64,000 nt of DNA from Hydrogenoanaerobacterium sp032017025 (lineage in GTDB: Bacteria > Bacillota > Clostridia > Oscillospirales > Ruminococcaceae), in contig NZ_DALZQO010000004.1 of the NCBI RefSeq assembly GCF_032017025.1, positions 62,001 to 126,000 on the forward strand, given 5' to 3'. Position numbers and translations under genes: made by a program. Positions 17,298-25,105 of this stretch are shown one piece after another. The notes under the pieces were generated by a model. It did no database searches. It saw only the letters and a list, made by a program, of their open reading frames with translations, and was not told where the DNA came from. Position 1 is the stretch's first letter; every line of letters begins with the position of its first letter.

Positions 17298-19277
17298 TCA
17301 ATCGATCAACTGTTTAAACTCATCCTCGGTGAGGATAGGAACGCCCAGCCCCTGAGCCTTCGTAAGTTTGCTTCCCGCATCCTCACCTGCAAGCACATAG
17401 CTGGTTTTTTTCGAGACCGACGAGGAGGTTTTTCCGCCAAGACTTTCGATCATTTGGGAAGCCTCGTCGCGGGTCATGGTGGGCAGAGTGCCGGTAAGAA
17501 CAAAGGTAAGCCCTATCAGCTTATCGCCTGCCTTTGCAGTATCTGCCTGCATGTTCACCCCTGCTGCCTTTAGCCGCTCAATTAGATGCTGTGACTGCGG
17601 CTGTGCAAAAAACTCATGCACATACTGCGCCATAACAGCACCCATTCCGTCAATTGCAGAGATCTCCTCCTGCGAGGCAGCAGCGAGGGTATCCATATTG
17701 CCAAAGCGCTGCGCGAGCAGCTTTGCCGCTTTTTGACCAATGTTTTTAATACCAAGTGCAAAAATCAACTTACCCAGATCGTTGGATTTTGACCTTTCGA
17801 TAGCAGAAATAAGATTGTTGGCGCTTTTTTCACCCATACGCTCAAGGCAAGCGACATCTTGTACGTTTAGCTCATATAGGTCGGCGGCGGACTTCACAAT
17901 CCCCTCATTTACCAGAGATTCTACAATGGCAGGCCCAAGCCCGTCAATATCCATTGCATCGCGCGATGCAAAATGGATGAGGTTGCGCAGCAGCTGCGCA
18001 GGACAATCGGGGTTGACGCAAACCACCGCCGCTACGTCTTGCTCGCGGACGGTATGAGACCCGCACGCCGGGCAAACCGACGGAATCTGGTATACAGGCT
18101 CATTGCCGGCATGCTCTACAACCGATAACACCTCGGGTATAATCTCCCCTGCTTTACGTACCAGTACAGTGTCACCAATGGAGATACCTTTTTCGTTGAT
18201 ATAGTCCTGATTGTGCAGCGTTGCCCTGCTGACCGTTGTGCCCGCCAAAGTGATTGGCTCGAAGATTGCAGTTGGGGTAAGAACGCCTGTTCTGCCTACA
18301 TTGATTTCGATTGCAAGCAGCTTTGTGGCTTTTTCTTCAGGCGGATATTTAAATGCCACCGCCCAGCGCGGATATTTTGCAGTGGCACCCAACCGTTCGC
18401 GGTCGGCAAGGTTGTCCACCTTTACAACAGCGCCATCGATATCAAAGCCAAAGGCATTGCGCTGCTCGCCGATGCGGTTAATTTCGGCGATAACGTCCTC
18501 GATATTCGTATAGCGCTGGTAGGATGGCGACACGGGAAAGCCAAGGCTTTTCATATAGTCAAGGCTTTCGCTGTGTGCGGTAATCTTTTTGCCCTGTATT
18601 TGTTGAAGATTAAAGACAAAGATATTCAGCTTGCGGGTGGCGGTGATTTTAGGGTTTTTCTGGCGCAAGCTGCCTGCCGCCGCATTGCGCGGGTTTTTAA
18701 ATGGCTTTTCTTCGTTTAGCTCCTGTGCTTTTACAACCGCCTCAAAGCTTTCGTGCGGCATAAAAACCTCACCGCGAACTTCAACAAACGGCAGAGGTTC
18801 GGTTAATTTCAGGGGGATTGAGCGGATGGTGCGAAGATTGGCGGAGACATCCTCACCGACGAGCCCGTCACCGCGGGTGGAACCTCGCACAAATACACCG
18901 TCACGATACTCCAACGAAACAGAAAGCCCGTCTATTTTAGGTTCTACCACATAAGCCGGATTGAGGAGGCTATCTCGTACGCGTCTGTCAAAGTCGCGCA
19001 GCTGCTGCGCGCTGAATACGTCTTGCAAGCTGCCCATTTGAACCTCGTGTACAACACGCTCAAACTGACCCAGTGCCTTGCCGCCCACGCGCGAGGTTGG
19101 CGAGTTCGGATGATGCAGCTCGGGGTATTGTTCTTCCAGCTCGATTAGCTCATGCAGCAGTTTGTCGTACTCGTAATCCTCAATTTCGGGGTCATCCAAC
19201 ACGTAGTAGCGATTGCTGTGATATTCCAGTGTGGAGGTTAACTCCTCCACACGCTTTTTTGCTTCTTGCAGATTCAT
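17298..19277 (-). CDS. ligA: NAD-dependent DNA ligase
   Basis: Essential NAD-dependent replicative ligase. The ATG at 19275-19277 follows GGAGG by 10 nt and gives 659 aa beginning MNLQEAKKRVEEL; a start 14 codons upstream would not match the family. Domains in order are Ia/adenylation with nucleophile Lys114 in EPKIDGLS, OB fold, a Cys4 zinc finger (CPACG and CVNPDCPAQ), helix-hairpin-helix repeats, and a C-terminal BRCT domain (LTFVLTGTLPTMTRDEA). It may head the ligA-gatCAB unit. Confidence 0.96.
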   Translation of the reverse strand: MNLQEAKKRVEELTSTLEYHSNRYYVLDDPEIEDYEYDKLLHELIELEEQYPELHHPNSPTSRVGGKALGQFERVVHEVQMGSLQDVFSAQQLRDFDRRVRDSLLNPAYVVEPKIDGLSVSLEYRDGVFVRGSTRGDGLVGEDVSANLRTIRSIPLKLTEPLPFVEVRGEVFMPHESFEAVVKAQELNEEKPFKNPRNAAAGSLRQKNPKITATRKLNIFVFNLQQIQGKKITAHSESLDYMKSLGFPVSPSYQRYTNIEDVIAEINRIGEQRNAFGFDIDGAVVKVDNLADRERLGATAKYPRWAVAFKYPPEEKATKLLAIEINVGRTGVLTPTAIFEPITLAGTTVSRATLHNQDYINEKGISIGDTVLVRKAGEIIPEVLSVVEHAGNEPVYQIPSVCPACGSHTVREQDVAAVVCVNPDCPAQLLRNLIHFASRDAMDIDGLGPAIVESLVNEGIVKSAADLYELNVQDVACLERMGEKSANNLISAIERSKSNDLGKLIFALGIKNIGQKAAKLLAQRFGNMDTLAAASQEEISAIDGMGAVMAQYVHEFFAQPQSQHLIERLKAAGVNMQADTAKAGDKLIGLTFVLTGTLPTMTRDEASQMIESLGGKTSSSVSKKTSYVLAGEDAGSKLTKAQGLGVPILTEDEFKQLID

Positions 19278-19371
19278 TGCGTAATTGCCTCCGTTCTTGT
19301 ACAAGCAATACTGATACATTATAGCATATTCTTGGCAAAAACGATAGAACTAATTCTGCTAGAATTCGCAA

Positions 19372-20067
19372 TTATTCGAGCGCGTTATCCGCACGATAAT
19401 CGTTCAATTTCGAAATTGTGCTGCCGTTGTCACCTGTCACCTTTGTAAAAGCATCGGGCACAGTACCAACAATAATGGTTTCAGCAATGCACATATTGGT
19501 AGTAACCTCTGTATCCGCACTGTACCCCGGTATCAGAGCGTTAATATTGATCGAAATGCGCAGCATAATCTGGTGGCGGGTTTGATTGATGCCCGCAGAG
19601 TCAAATTGATTGATAATTTCACTTTGTACGTACCCCACATGCAAAATACGAAAGCCCATCAAGGGGCCTCGGCCTGTAAACATTTGCCCGCCAAACAGGG
19701 TACCCATCGGCACTTTAAGATCAGCTGTTTCCAACTTCTTTAGTTCCTGCGCAACCGAATTGGTGATTCCCACCTTAAGCCGGTTAAGTGCGAGCATATC
19801 TGTTTCAACGGCGGTAACCATACCGTCCGCAGAGGTGCTCAACTTCACCATAGAATCGTATGTTACTTTTTCTGCGTCCAACTCTTTTGCAACTGCATCG
19901 TTAATGGTTTGTATTGCATACAATCGAGCCTGATAAGCAGTCATAGTTTCCACGGAGGGACGCATTTTCATATCGATCAGCACAACCAGCAGCAAAACGG
20001 CGGTTATCACAATCATAATCTTTACCAGTTCTATTCTCCTATGCCTGCGTTTGTAGCTTTGCACCAC
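19372..20067 (-). CDS. yunB: Sporulation protein YunB
   Basis: YunB-family sporulation protein, in Bacillus a sigma-E-dependent mother-cell product. The 231-aa sequence has a basic N-terminus, one membrane segment (about residues 17-33), and an extracytoplasmic domain with AIQTINDAVAKEL, the GTLFGGQMFTGRGP turn and MLRISININALIPGYSADTEV. The start is GTG; two adjacent GTG codons fit the upstream GGGAGGG, the second with the better spacing. It stands alone between ligA and the metallo-beta-lactamase gene. Its biochemical role is unknown. Confidence 0.9.
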   Translation of the reverse strand: MVQSYKRRHRRIELVKIMIVITAVLLLVVLIDMKMRPSVETMTAYQARLYAIQTINDAVAKELDAEKVTYDSMVKLSTSADGMVTAVETDMLALNRLKVGITNSVAQELKKLETADLKVPMGTLFGGQMFTGRGPLMGFRILHVGYVQSEIINQFDSAGINQTRHQIMLRISININALIPGYSADTEVTTNMCIAETIIVGTVPDAFTKVTGDNGSTISKLNDYRADNALE

Positions 20068-20141
20068 TTTCCCTCCCTCTGCAAAAAATATCGGTGATAT
20101 AGCATGATATTCAGAAAAGAAGAAAAAAGTGTATTTTGCGC

Positions 20142-20173
20142 AAAAAAGAACATCCTTTGAGATGTTCTTTTGT
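20142..20173 (-). terminator. Terminator downstream of the MBL-fold gene
   Basis: AAAAGAACATC (20144-20154) pairs with GATGTTCTTTT (20161-20171) around a 6-nt loop. On the minus strand the stem runs into a T tract, which fits termination after the MBL-fold gene. The flanking A/T runs would also allow some function on the plus strand. Confidence 0.8.
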
Positions 20174-20188
20174 TTTCCGCATTAAATT

Positions 20189-21070
20189 TTATTCAACTGT
20201 TTTCCATAGCAGTTTGTTTTGGACAAAGTTCGCATCTAATCTCTTTTCGTCGTGCAGATACGATAAATAAGAGCGCACCGTGCTTCCCACAAGCACATAC
20301 TGCCCAAAATCCATGTTCAGAGAATAGCGGTCAAAGATTTCTTTTAGAATATCTTCAAAGCATAACGGTGTTTTGCAAATTTCTAAAAGTACATCAATAA
20401 TCTCGTAAACTTTATCGCGGTTAACCTGCACCAGCGGTCTGATATCCTCTGCCGCTTCTGCATGGGCGGGAACAAACAGCCTGCACTCCAATTGCTCCAC
20501 CATATCCAAAGTGTTTAAAAACTCTCTTACGTCATAAATAAAGGATAAGTGGTATTTGCTGATGATGTTTTCACCGAATACACAGTCTCCAAGAAAGCAG
20601 ACGTTATCCGAAGTGCGTATACCAATCATATCAAAGAAGTGCCCACCCAGCCGAATGTATTCCAACCCTTTCGGCAAAGCGGTTTCTACCGTGCCTGTTG
20701 GCGCACTTGGTTCTGCCATCAAAAATTTGTTGCGCAGCTCTTTGCACGGATACCCTCCATATAAAAACGATGGCTCCAAAACAGGATATTGAGCAAAGGC
20801 ATTTTCAATGCCTGTAGAAATGATTTTACAGCCTGTCCGCTCTTGTAAAAGGCGGTTGCCGCCGACATGGTCAGCGTTTGAGTGAGTATTGACTATCGCA
20901 AGCAGCTCCCAGTTGTTTTCGTTTATTATTTTTAGCAGTTTTTTACCCGCTTCTTTGTCATTGCCGCTGTCAATTAAGTAAACACCATTTCCATCCGTGC
21001 GGTAAATTCCCATTTTCGCCGGACAATTGATGTAATAGGTTCGTTCCCCCGCTTGGATTAGTTCATACAC
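20189..21070 (-). CDS. MBL-fold hydrolase with variant metal site
   Basis: A 293-aa metallo-beta-lactamase-fold protein. The metal motif, normally HxHxDH, reads HSNADH at residues 63-68, so the second histidine is replaced by Asn65. The other ligand positions look present: H144 in LGGHFF, D162 in FLGDCVFG, and H203 in VPAHAE. A C-terminal helical region of about 80 residues (from DKVYEIIDVLLEIC) resembles a winged-helix tail. It stands alone with its own terminator and a perfect palindrome upstream. The substrate is unknown; hydrolysis of thioesters or lactone-like metabolites is possible. Confidence 0.75.
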   Translation of the reverse strand: MYELIQAGERTYYINCPAKMGIYRTDGNGVYLIDSGNDKEAGKKLLKIINENNWELLAIVNTHSNADHVGGNRLLQERTGCKIISTGIENAFAQYPVLEPSFLYGGYPCKELRNKFLMAEPSAPTGTVETALPKGLEYIRLGGHFFDMIGIRTSDNVCFLGDCVFGENIISKYHLSFIYDVREFLNTLDMVEQLECRLFVPAHAEAAEDIRPLVQVNRDKVYEIIDVLLEICKTPLCFEDILKEIFDRYSLNMDFGQYVLVGSTVRSYLSYLHDEKRLDANFVQNKLLWKTVE

Positions 21071-21102
21071 AACTGCTCTCTCCTTTTACAAAAAATATCT
21101 AT

Positions 21103-21130
21103 TTGCTTTTTATGATATCATAAAAAGCAA
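21103..21130. repeat. 28-bp perfect palindrome upstream of MBL gene
   Basis: TTGCTTTTTATGAT is followed directly by its exact reverse complement. The palindrome lies 33 bp before the MBL-fold start codon and next to the terminator of the acyl-CoA synthetase gene. It has no spacer and is AT-rich, so it fits a dimeric-regulator operator better than a terminator. Confidence 0.7.
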
Positions 21131-21170
21131 CACACAAGAACAGACGCGCAGAAAACTGCGCGTCTGCCTG
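21131..21170 (-). terminator. Hairpin after the acyl-CoA synthetase gene
   Basis: CAGACGCGCAG (21141-21151) and CTGCGCGTCTG (21156-21166) form an 11-bp GC-rich stem with a 4-nt AAAA/TTTT loop just past the synthetase stop codon. The following minus-strand sequence, TTCTTGTGTG, is only moderately T-rich. Confidence 0.7.
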
Positions 21171-21175
21171 GGGTG

Positions 21176-22834
21176 CTATTTATTATTGTCGCTGTTGCGG
21201 ATATCAACGCGCTTAATTTTGCCGCTGATGGTTTTGGGTAGTTCCGTTACAAATTCTACAATACGCGGGTATTTGTAAGGTGCAGTCTGCTTTTTCACAT
21301 ACTCCTGCAGCTCCTTAACCAACGCATCGGACGGCTGATAAGCCTTGGTGAGCACTATGGTAGCTTTCACCACCTGGCCGCGGACAGGATCGGGGGCACC
21401 GGTGACCGCGCATTCCAAAACTGCTGCATGCTCCATCAGCACGCTTTCAATTTCAAAGGGGCCAATGCGGTATCCGGATGCCTTAATGACATCATCGGTT
21501 CTGCCAACGTACCAAAAGAACCCGTCCTCATCCCTCCAAGCTGTGTCTCCGGTATGGTAGAGGTTATCATGCCACGCGTCATTCGTAAGCTTTTCGTTGC
21601 GGTAGTAGCCCATAAACAAACCGGGCTGTCTTACGCCGTCCCTCGTACGCAGGACGATTTCGCCGGTAACACCCGGCTCTACGCTGTTGCCGTTTTCATC
21701 CACAAGATCGACATGGTACATGGGGGATGGCTTACCCATAGAGCCTACTTTTGGTGTAGTGCCTACAAGGTTGTTAAGCACGAGAGTGGTTTCTGTCTGG
21801 CCAAAGCCCTCCATCAGTTTAAGCCCGGTATATTCCAGAAAACGGTTGTAAACCTCGGGGTTGAGCGCCTCGCCCGCGGTGGTGGCATACTTCAGGCACG
21901 AAAGATCGTAGCCCTCCATACCCTCTTTGATAAAGAAGCGGTACATGGTTGGCGGGGCACAAAAGGTTGTAATGCGATATTTTTCGATCATTGCCAAAAT
22001 GTCACCGGGTACAAATTTGTTAAAGTCGTAGACAAATACCGTGGTGCCACAGATCCATTGACCATACAGCTTACCCCAAGCCGCTTTGCCCCAGCCTGTA
22101 TCGGAGATTGAGAGATGGATGCCGTCGGGGTTGACATTATGCCAGTACTTTGCAGTGATGATGTGACCGAGTGAATAAGTGTGATCATGGATGACCATTT
22201 TTGGGTAGCCTGTAGTGCCGGAAGTGAAATACAGCAGCATTGGCTCGTGAGCCTCGGTTTCAACGCGCTCAAACTCTTCGGAAGCCTTCTCCACCTCATC
22301 GGTGAAATAATCCCAGCCTTCGCGCCTACCGTTGACAATAATTTTCGCACAAAGGCTCTTATACTCTTCGCATGCCATATCCACATGGTCAGCCACCTCG
22401 CCGTCAGCGGTACAAAGAATCGCCTTAACACCGGCAGCCTCAAAACGGTATTCAAAGTCTTTTTTCGTGAGCAGATTGGTCGCGGGAATTGCAACTGCTC
22501 CAAGCTTATGAAGAGCCAAAATGGTGAACCAAAACTCAAAATGGCGTTTGAGCACCAGCATAACCATATCACCCTTTTGCACACCGTGCGAACGCAGCAT
22601 ATTGGCGGTTTTATCGCTCATGCGCTTGAGGTCTGCAAAGGAGTAGGTATGCTCTTCGCCTGCTTCGTTGCACCAAATCATAGCTCGGCGGTTAGGCTGC
22701 AAGCGGGCAATTTCATCCATGACATCGTAAGCAAAGTTATAGTTCTGCTCATATTTTATTGAAAAATCACATAAAACGCCGCGTTTTGTAAATTTCTCAT
22801 CACAAAAGCGTTCGTAAAAGTTTTCCATATCCAT
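21176..22834 (-). CDS. AMP-forming acyl-CoA synthetase
   Basis: ANL-superfamily enzyme activating a carboxylic acid to its CoA thioester via an acyl adenylate. The 552-aa protein has the P-loop YFTSGTTGYPKMV, the A5 motif GFGQTETT, the hinge and A7-A8 block YHTGDTAWRDEDGFFWYVGR and SGYRIGPFEIE, and catalytic Lys539 in ISGKIKR. The best family fit is medium- or branched-short-chain acyl-CoA synthetase. It starts 3 nt after the XRE-cupin gene, with its GGAGGA inside that gene. It is therefore under the T-box leader, so the substrate may be a branched acid tied to isoleucine supply (inference). Confidence 0.9.
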   Translation of the reverse strand: MDMENFYERFCDEKFTKRGVLCDFSIKYEQNYNFAYDVMDEIARLQPNRRAMIWCNEAGEEHTYSFADLKRMSDKTANMLRSHGVQKGDMVMLVLKRHFEFWFTILALHKLGAVAIPATNLLTKKDFEYRFEAAGVKAILCTADGEVADHVDMACEEYKSLCAKIIVNGRREGWDYFTDEVEKASEEFERVETEAHEPMLLYFTSGTTGYPKMVIHDHTYSLGHIITAKYWHNVNPDGIHLSISDTGWGKAAWGKLYGQWICGTTVFVYDFNKFVPGDILAMIEKYRITTFCAPPTMYRFFIKEGMEGYDLSCLKYATTAGEALNPEVYNRFLEYTGLKLMEGFGQTETTLVLNNLVGTTPKVGSMGKPSPMYHVDLVDENGNSVEPGVTGEIVLRTRDGVRQPGLFMGYYRNEKLTNDAWHDNLYHTGDTAWRDEDGFFWYVGRTDDVIKASGYRIGPFEIESVLMEHAAVLECAVTGAPDPVRGQVVKATIVLTKAYQPSDALVKELQEYVKKQTAPYKYPRIVEFVTELPKTISGKIKRVDIRNSDNNK

Positions 22835-22837
22835 CGA

Positions 22838-23410
22838 TTATTCCTCCTCCTTCAAAACCACCGCTAAAAACGTGCAGTCTTCACCGCCGGTTGCGATCAT
22901 ACCGTGCCCTTTTCCGGAATCGTAGTAGATGGCGTCGCCTTCATGCAAGATCTCAGTGTGACCTTCCATCGCGCATTTCAGCGAGCCTTTGAGCACCAAG
23001 TCGAACTCCTGCCCCTTGTGGTAGGAAAGATGGATCGGCTGGTTCTGTTCCTCTTCGCTATACGGTGCGGTAACCAGAAACGGCTCGGCAACTTTATCTT
23101 TAAACAGATACGCGAGGTGTTGGTAGGTAAAGCCCTTTCTGCGCTTGATGGGCAACCCCGTGCCTTTACGCACAATAGAGTAAAAAGAAAGCTTTGGCTT
23201 TTCTCCGGTGACAATCTCCATAAGGTCTACACCAAAAATCTTGGAGCATTCATACAGAAAGGTAAACGAAAAATCGTTTTCGCCGCTCTCCATATTACTG
23301 TATTCTTCTACAGAAACACCTGTTTTTTGTGCCATTTCCTCTACCGGAATTTCGAGAATATCCCTTAAGGTTCTAATGCGCTGCGCAATTTCTTGCAAAC
23401 GTGCTTCCAT
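22838..23410 (-). CDS. XRE-family regulator with C-terminal cupin domain
   Basis: A 190-aa transcription factor with an N-terminal XRE helix-turn-helix (about 9-66, LEIPVEEMAQKTGVSVEEYS) and a C-terminal cupin barrel (about 115-187, YHKGQEFDLVLKGSLKCAMEG and EGDAIYYDSGKGHG) that probably senses a small ligand. AGGGGG lies 7 nt before the ATG. It is the first gene after the T-box leader and is followed immediately by the acyl-CoA synthetase, which it probably regulates. The ligand may be an acyl-CoA, acid or amino acid. Confidence 0.88.
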   Translation of the reverse strand: MEARLQEIAQRIRTLRDILEIPVEEMAQKTGVSVEEYSNMESGENDFSFTFLYECSKIFGVDLMEIVTGEKPKLSFYSIVRKGTGLPIKRRKGFTYQHLAYLFKDKVAEPFLVTAPYSEEEQNQPIHLSYHKGQEFDLVLKGSLKCAMEGHTEILHEGDAIYYDSGKGHGMIATGGEDCTFLAVVLKEEE

Positions 23411-23446
23411 TGTTATACCCCCTGTTTGAATTTTAATTTTTTAAAC

Positions 23447-23722
23447 GCAAAAATAGCCCATCCCAAAATTGGGACGAGCTACTAAATAAACCCGTGGTAC
23501 CACCCAAATTGCACAATTACTTGTGCACTCAGCAGAATTCTAACAAATTCCCGACCATAACGCAGTCATACGAGGTTACTCTACTCAAAATTTTTCAAGA
23601 CCCAGCTCAAGAGTGATAAGTTTTACCTGCCATTACCGGACTCGCACCAACCGCCGGCTCTCTGAAAATGATGTACGACAAAACAATCTCTATCATCGCT
23701 TTTAAATGGTGTATTAAATTGT
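23447..23722 (-). ncRNA. T-box riboswitch leader, probable isoleucine specificity
   Basis: On the minus strand the leader has a Stem I with the distal AGAGAGCCGG and GGTTGGTGCGAGTCCGG elements (near 23635-23662). The T-box core GGGTGGTACCACGGG (23491-23505) follows. The terminator has arms TAGCTCGTCCC and GGGATGGGCTA (23471-23481 and 23454-23464) and then a run of Ts. In the specifier loop I read ATC followed by a conserved purine, just before CTCTTGAGCTG; that gives tRNA-Ile. The T-box assignment is firm; the specifier is my alignment by eye. It precedes the XRE-cupin and acyl-CoA synthetase genes. Confidence 0.93.
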
Positions 23723-23729
23723 TGTTCCT

Positions 23730-23758
23730 ATCATATTGCAATTCTCTGAAATTGTCAA
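23730..23758 (-). promoter_or_regulatory. Promoter of the T-box transcript
   Basis: A consensus TTGACA (23753-23758), a 17-nt spacer and TATGAT (23730-23735) lie on the minus strand. They overlap the last codons of the upstream HAD gene and precede T-box Stem I by about 25 nt. This is one of the best sigma-A promoters in the window. Confidence 0.88.
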
Positions 23759-24414
23759 CCATTTTTTTCAGCGATAGAAAGAATATCTTCAACTTTGTCA
23801 ATAACGGTATATGCCCCTGCTTTTTCCAGTTCCTCTTTTGTGCGATATCCCCACAAAACACCAATGCCCCTAACGTCTGCATTCTTTGCAACAAGCATAT
23901 CTACATCTGAATCGCCGAAGTACAAAGTTTCGTCCTTCGAAAAGCCCGATTGTTCTATTACCATATTGACACAGGTTGGGTCCGGCTTATGAGGAATACC
24001 GTCGCGCTGGCCAAACACCTGCATAAAGTTGATTTTTGGGAAAAAGTCTTTTACCAGCTGCTGCGCAGGCTCATTTGGCTTATTGGTGACAACTGCAAGC
24101 GCATAGCCTTTATTTTGCAGCTCTTCCAGCACCTCGGAGATACCTGCAAAAGGCTTGGTGCTGTCGAGCATATGTTCGTTATAGTAAGCAACCTGCTCCG
24201 TTTTCAGCTGTGCAATTATTTCGGGGATACGGGCTTCTTCCGGTAAGGCGCGAGTAATTAACATCAGCACACCGTCACCCACAAAATAGTGATATGCTTT
24301 GGTGGGGTGTGTAGGGTAACCATGTCGTTCCAGCACCCAGTTGGTGGCGGCGGCAAGGTCGTGAATGGTATCGAGCAGAGTGCCGTCCAAATCAAATATC
24401 ATCAGTTTCGTCAT
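23755..24414 (-). CDS. HAD-family phosphatase (phosphoglycolate phosphatase-like)
   Basis: A 219-aa HAD hydrolase, subfamily IA. Motif I is FDLDGTLLDT (residues 7-16), a helical cap follows, motif II is VVTNKP, motif III is the Lys in HKPDP, and motif IV is YFGDSDVDM. This resembles Gph/PpaX enzymes acting on phosphoglycolate or pyrophosphate; the substrate is not determinable. It appears monocistronic, and its 3' end carries the T-box promoter. Confidence 0.85.
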   Translation of the reverse strand: MTKLMIFDLDGTLLDTIHDLAAATNWVLERHGYPTHPTKAYHYFVGDGVLMLITRALPEEARIPEIIAQLKTEQVAYYNEHMLDSTKPFAGISEVLEELQNKGYALAVVTNKPNEPAQQLVKDFFPKINFMQVFGQRDGIPHKPDPTCVNMVIEQSGFSKDETLYFGDSDVDMLVAKNADVRGIGVLWGYRTKEELEKAGAYTVIDKVEDILSIAEKNG

Positions 24415-24551
24415 ATTTAAAGTCCTCCCGATTGTTTTCTTCTATTACTACCCTACCCCATTTTCATGTAATTTGCAAGCGGCGTGCTACAGAAATTTCC
24501 TGTGCAAAAAACTATTATTTTTGTAAGTTTCAAGACTTTTTTCTGCAAATT

Positions 24552-24560
24552 TGATATAAT
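24552..24560 (+). promoter_or_regulatory. Extended -10 promoter before hairpin array
   Basis: TGATATAAT is an extended -10 element (TGn plus perfect TATAAT) on the plus strand. No good -35 is visible at 16-18 nt. A start 6-8 nt downstream would begin the transcript at the first hairpin. Confidence 0.55.
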
Positions 24561-24566
24561 AAAACA

Positions 24567-24716
24567 AGCATTTAGCCTTCGGGCTGAATATCGCTCGCAG
24601 CGCGATATTTGCCGTTTGGCAAATGTGTTTTATCACATCGGAAACGGTCTTTACGCAACTTAGCACGAAAATTTGCTCCTGGTGCAAGTAGAAACCTGCG
24701 TTTGAGACCGTTTTAT
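24567..24716 (+). ncRNA. Candidate structured RNA: tandem hairpin array
   Basis: About 150 nt of consecutive hairpins without a credible reading frame. They are a 7-bp stem capped by a UUCG tetraloop (24571-24588), AATATCGC/GCGATATT (24587-24609), ATTTGCC/GGCAAAT (24607-24624), ATGTG/CACAT (near 24624-24639), and a long multi-segment stem. That last stem pairs AAACGGTCT with AGACCGTTT (24642-24650 with 24705-24713), ACGCA with TGCGT, CTT with AAG and GCAC with GTGC. The array lies behind an extended -10 and ahead of the small-protein/amidase genes. It could be a free RNA, an mRNA leader or a palindromic repeat element. Confidence 0.5.
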
Positions 24717-24829
24717 GATACAATCGCTGCCTTGCAACTATTCTGTTTTATTTTAATACCTTTGGCTCGCCTTTTACAGGGCAACCGCCAAAACGATAAT
24801 TATATTTATAAAAGCTACGTTTTTTATCA

Positions 24830-24835
24830 TATAAT
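24830..24835 (+). promoter_or_regulatory. Possible -10 box before small-protein/amidase operon
   Basis: A perfect TATAAT lies 38 nt before the ATG of the 71-aa gene. No convincing -35 lies upstream, so the assignment is tentative. The rest of 24717-24873 is AT-rich and shows no other feature. Confidence 0.4.
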
Positions 24836-24873
24836 GTTACTCGTATTTTCATACAAATAAAGGGGGTGCCGCT

Positions 24874-25089
24874 ATGAAATCGAAGTTGTTTTCTAATAAG
24901 ATTGAGCCTTCATGCAGCTACTGCAGCCATGGGGAGCTTTCAAAGGATAATTTAATGATTCTTTGTGAAAAAAAGGGGATTGTTGACCCATACTTTAAAT
25001 GCAGGGCATTCCGTTATTCCCCGCTCAAACGTATTCCCAAAAAGCCAAACAAGCTGCCCGCCTTTGACAAAAGCGATTTTGAACTGTGA
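24874..25089 (+). CDS. Small conserved Cys-containing protein
   Basis: A 71-aa hydrophilic protein with AAGGGGGTG a few nt before its ATG. Cysteines occur as CSYC (residues 14-17), a single Cys near residue 30 (ILCEKKG), and KCRAFRY near residue 42. That pattern could hold a metal or iron-sulfur site. The C-terminus is basic and Pro-rich (YSPLKRIPKKPNKLP). It ends 16 nt before the amidase start and so probably shares its mRNA. I do not know its function, though the layout recalls short clostridial zinc-binding proteins. Confidence 0.7.
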   Translation: MKSKLFSNKIEPSCSYCSHGELSKDNLMILCEKKGIVDPYFKCRAFRYSPLKRIPKKPNKLPAFDKSDFEL

Positions 25090-25105
25090 TATAGGAGAGA
25101 TAACA

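Noticed and set aside
24487..24723. Minus-strand frame of 78 codons over the hairpin array
   Set aside because: No ribosome binding site; the sequence is explained by inverted repeats rather than coding constraint.
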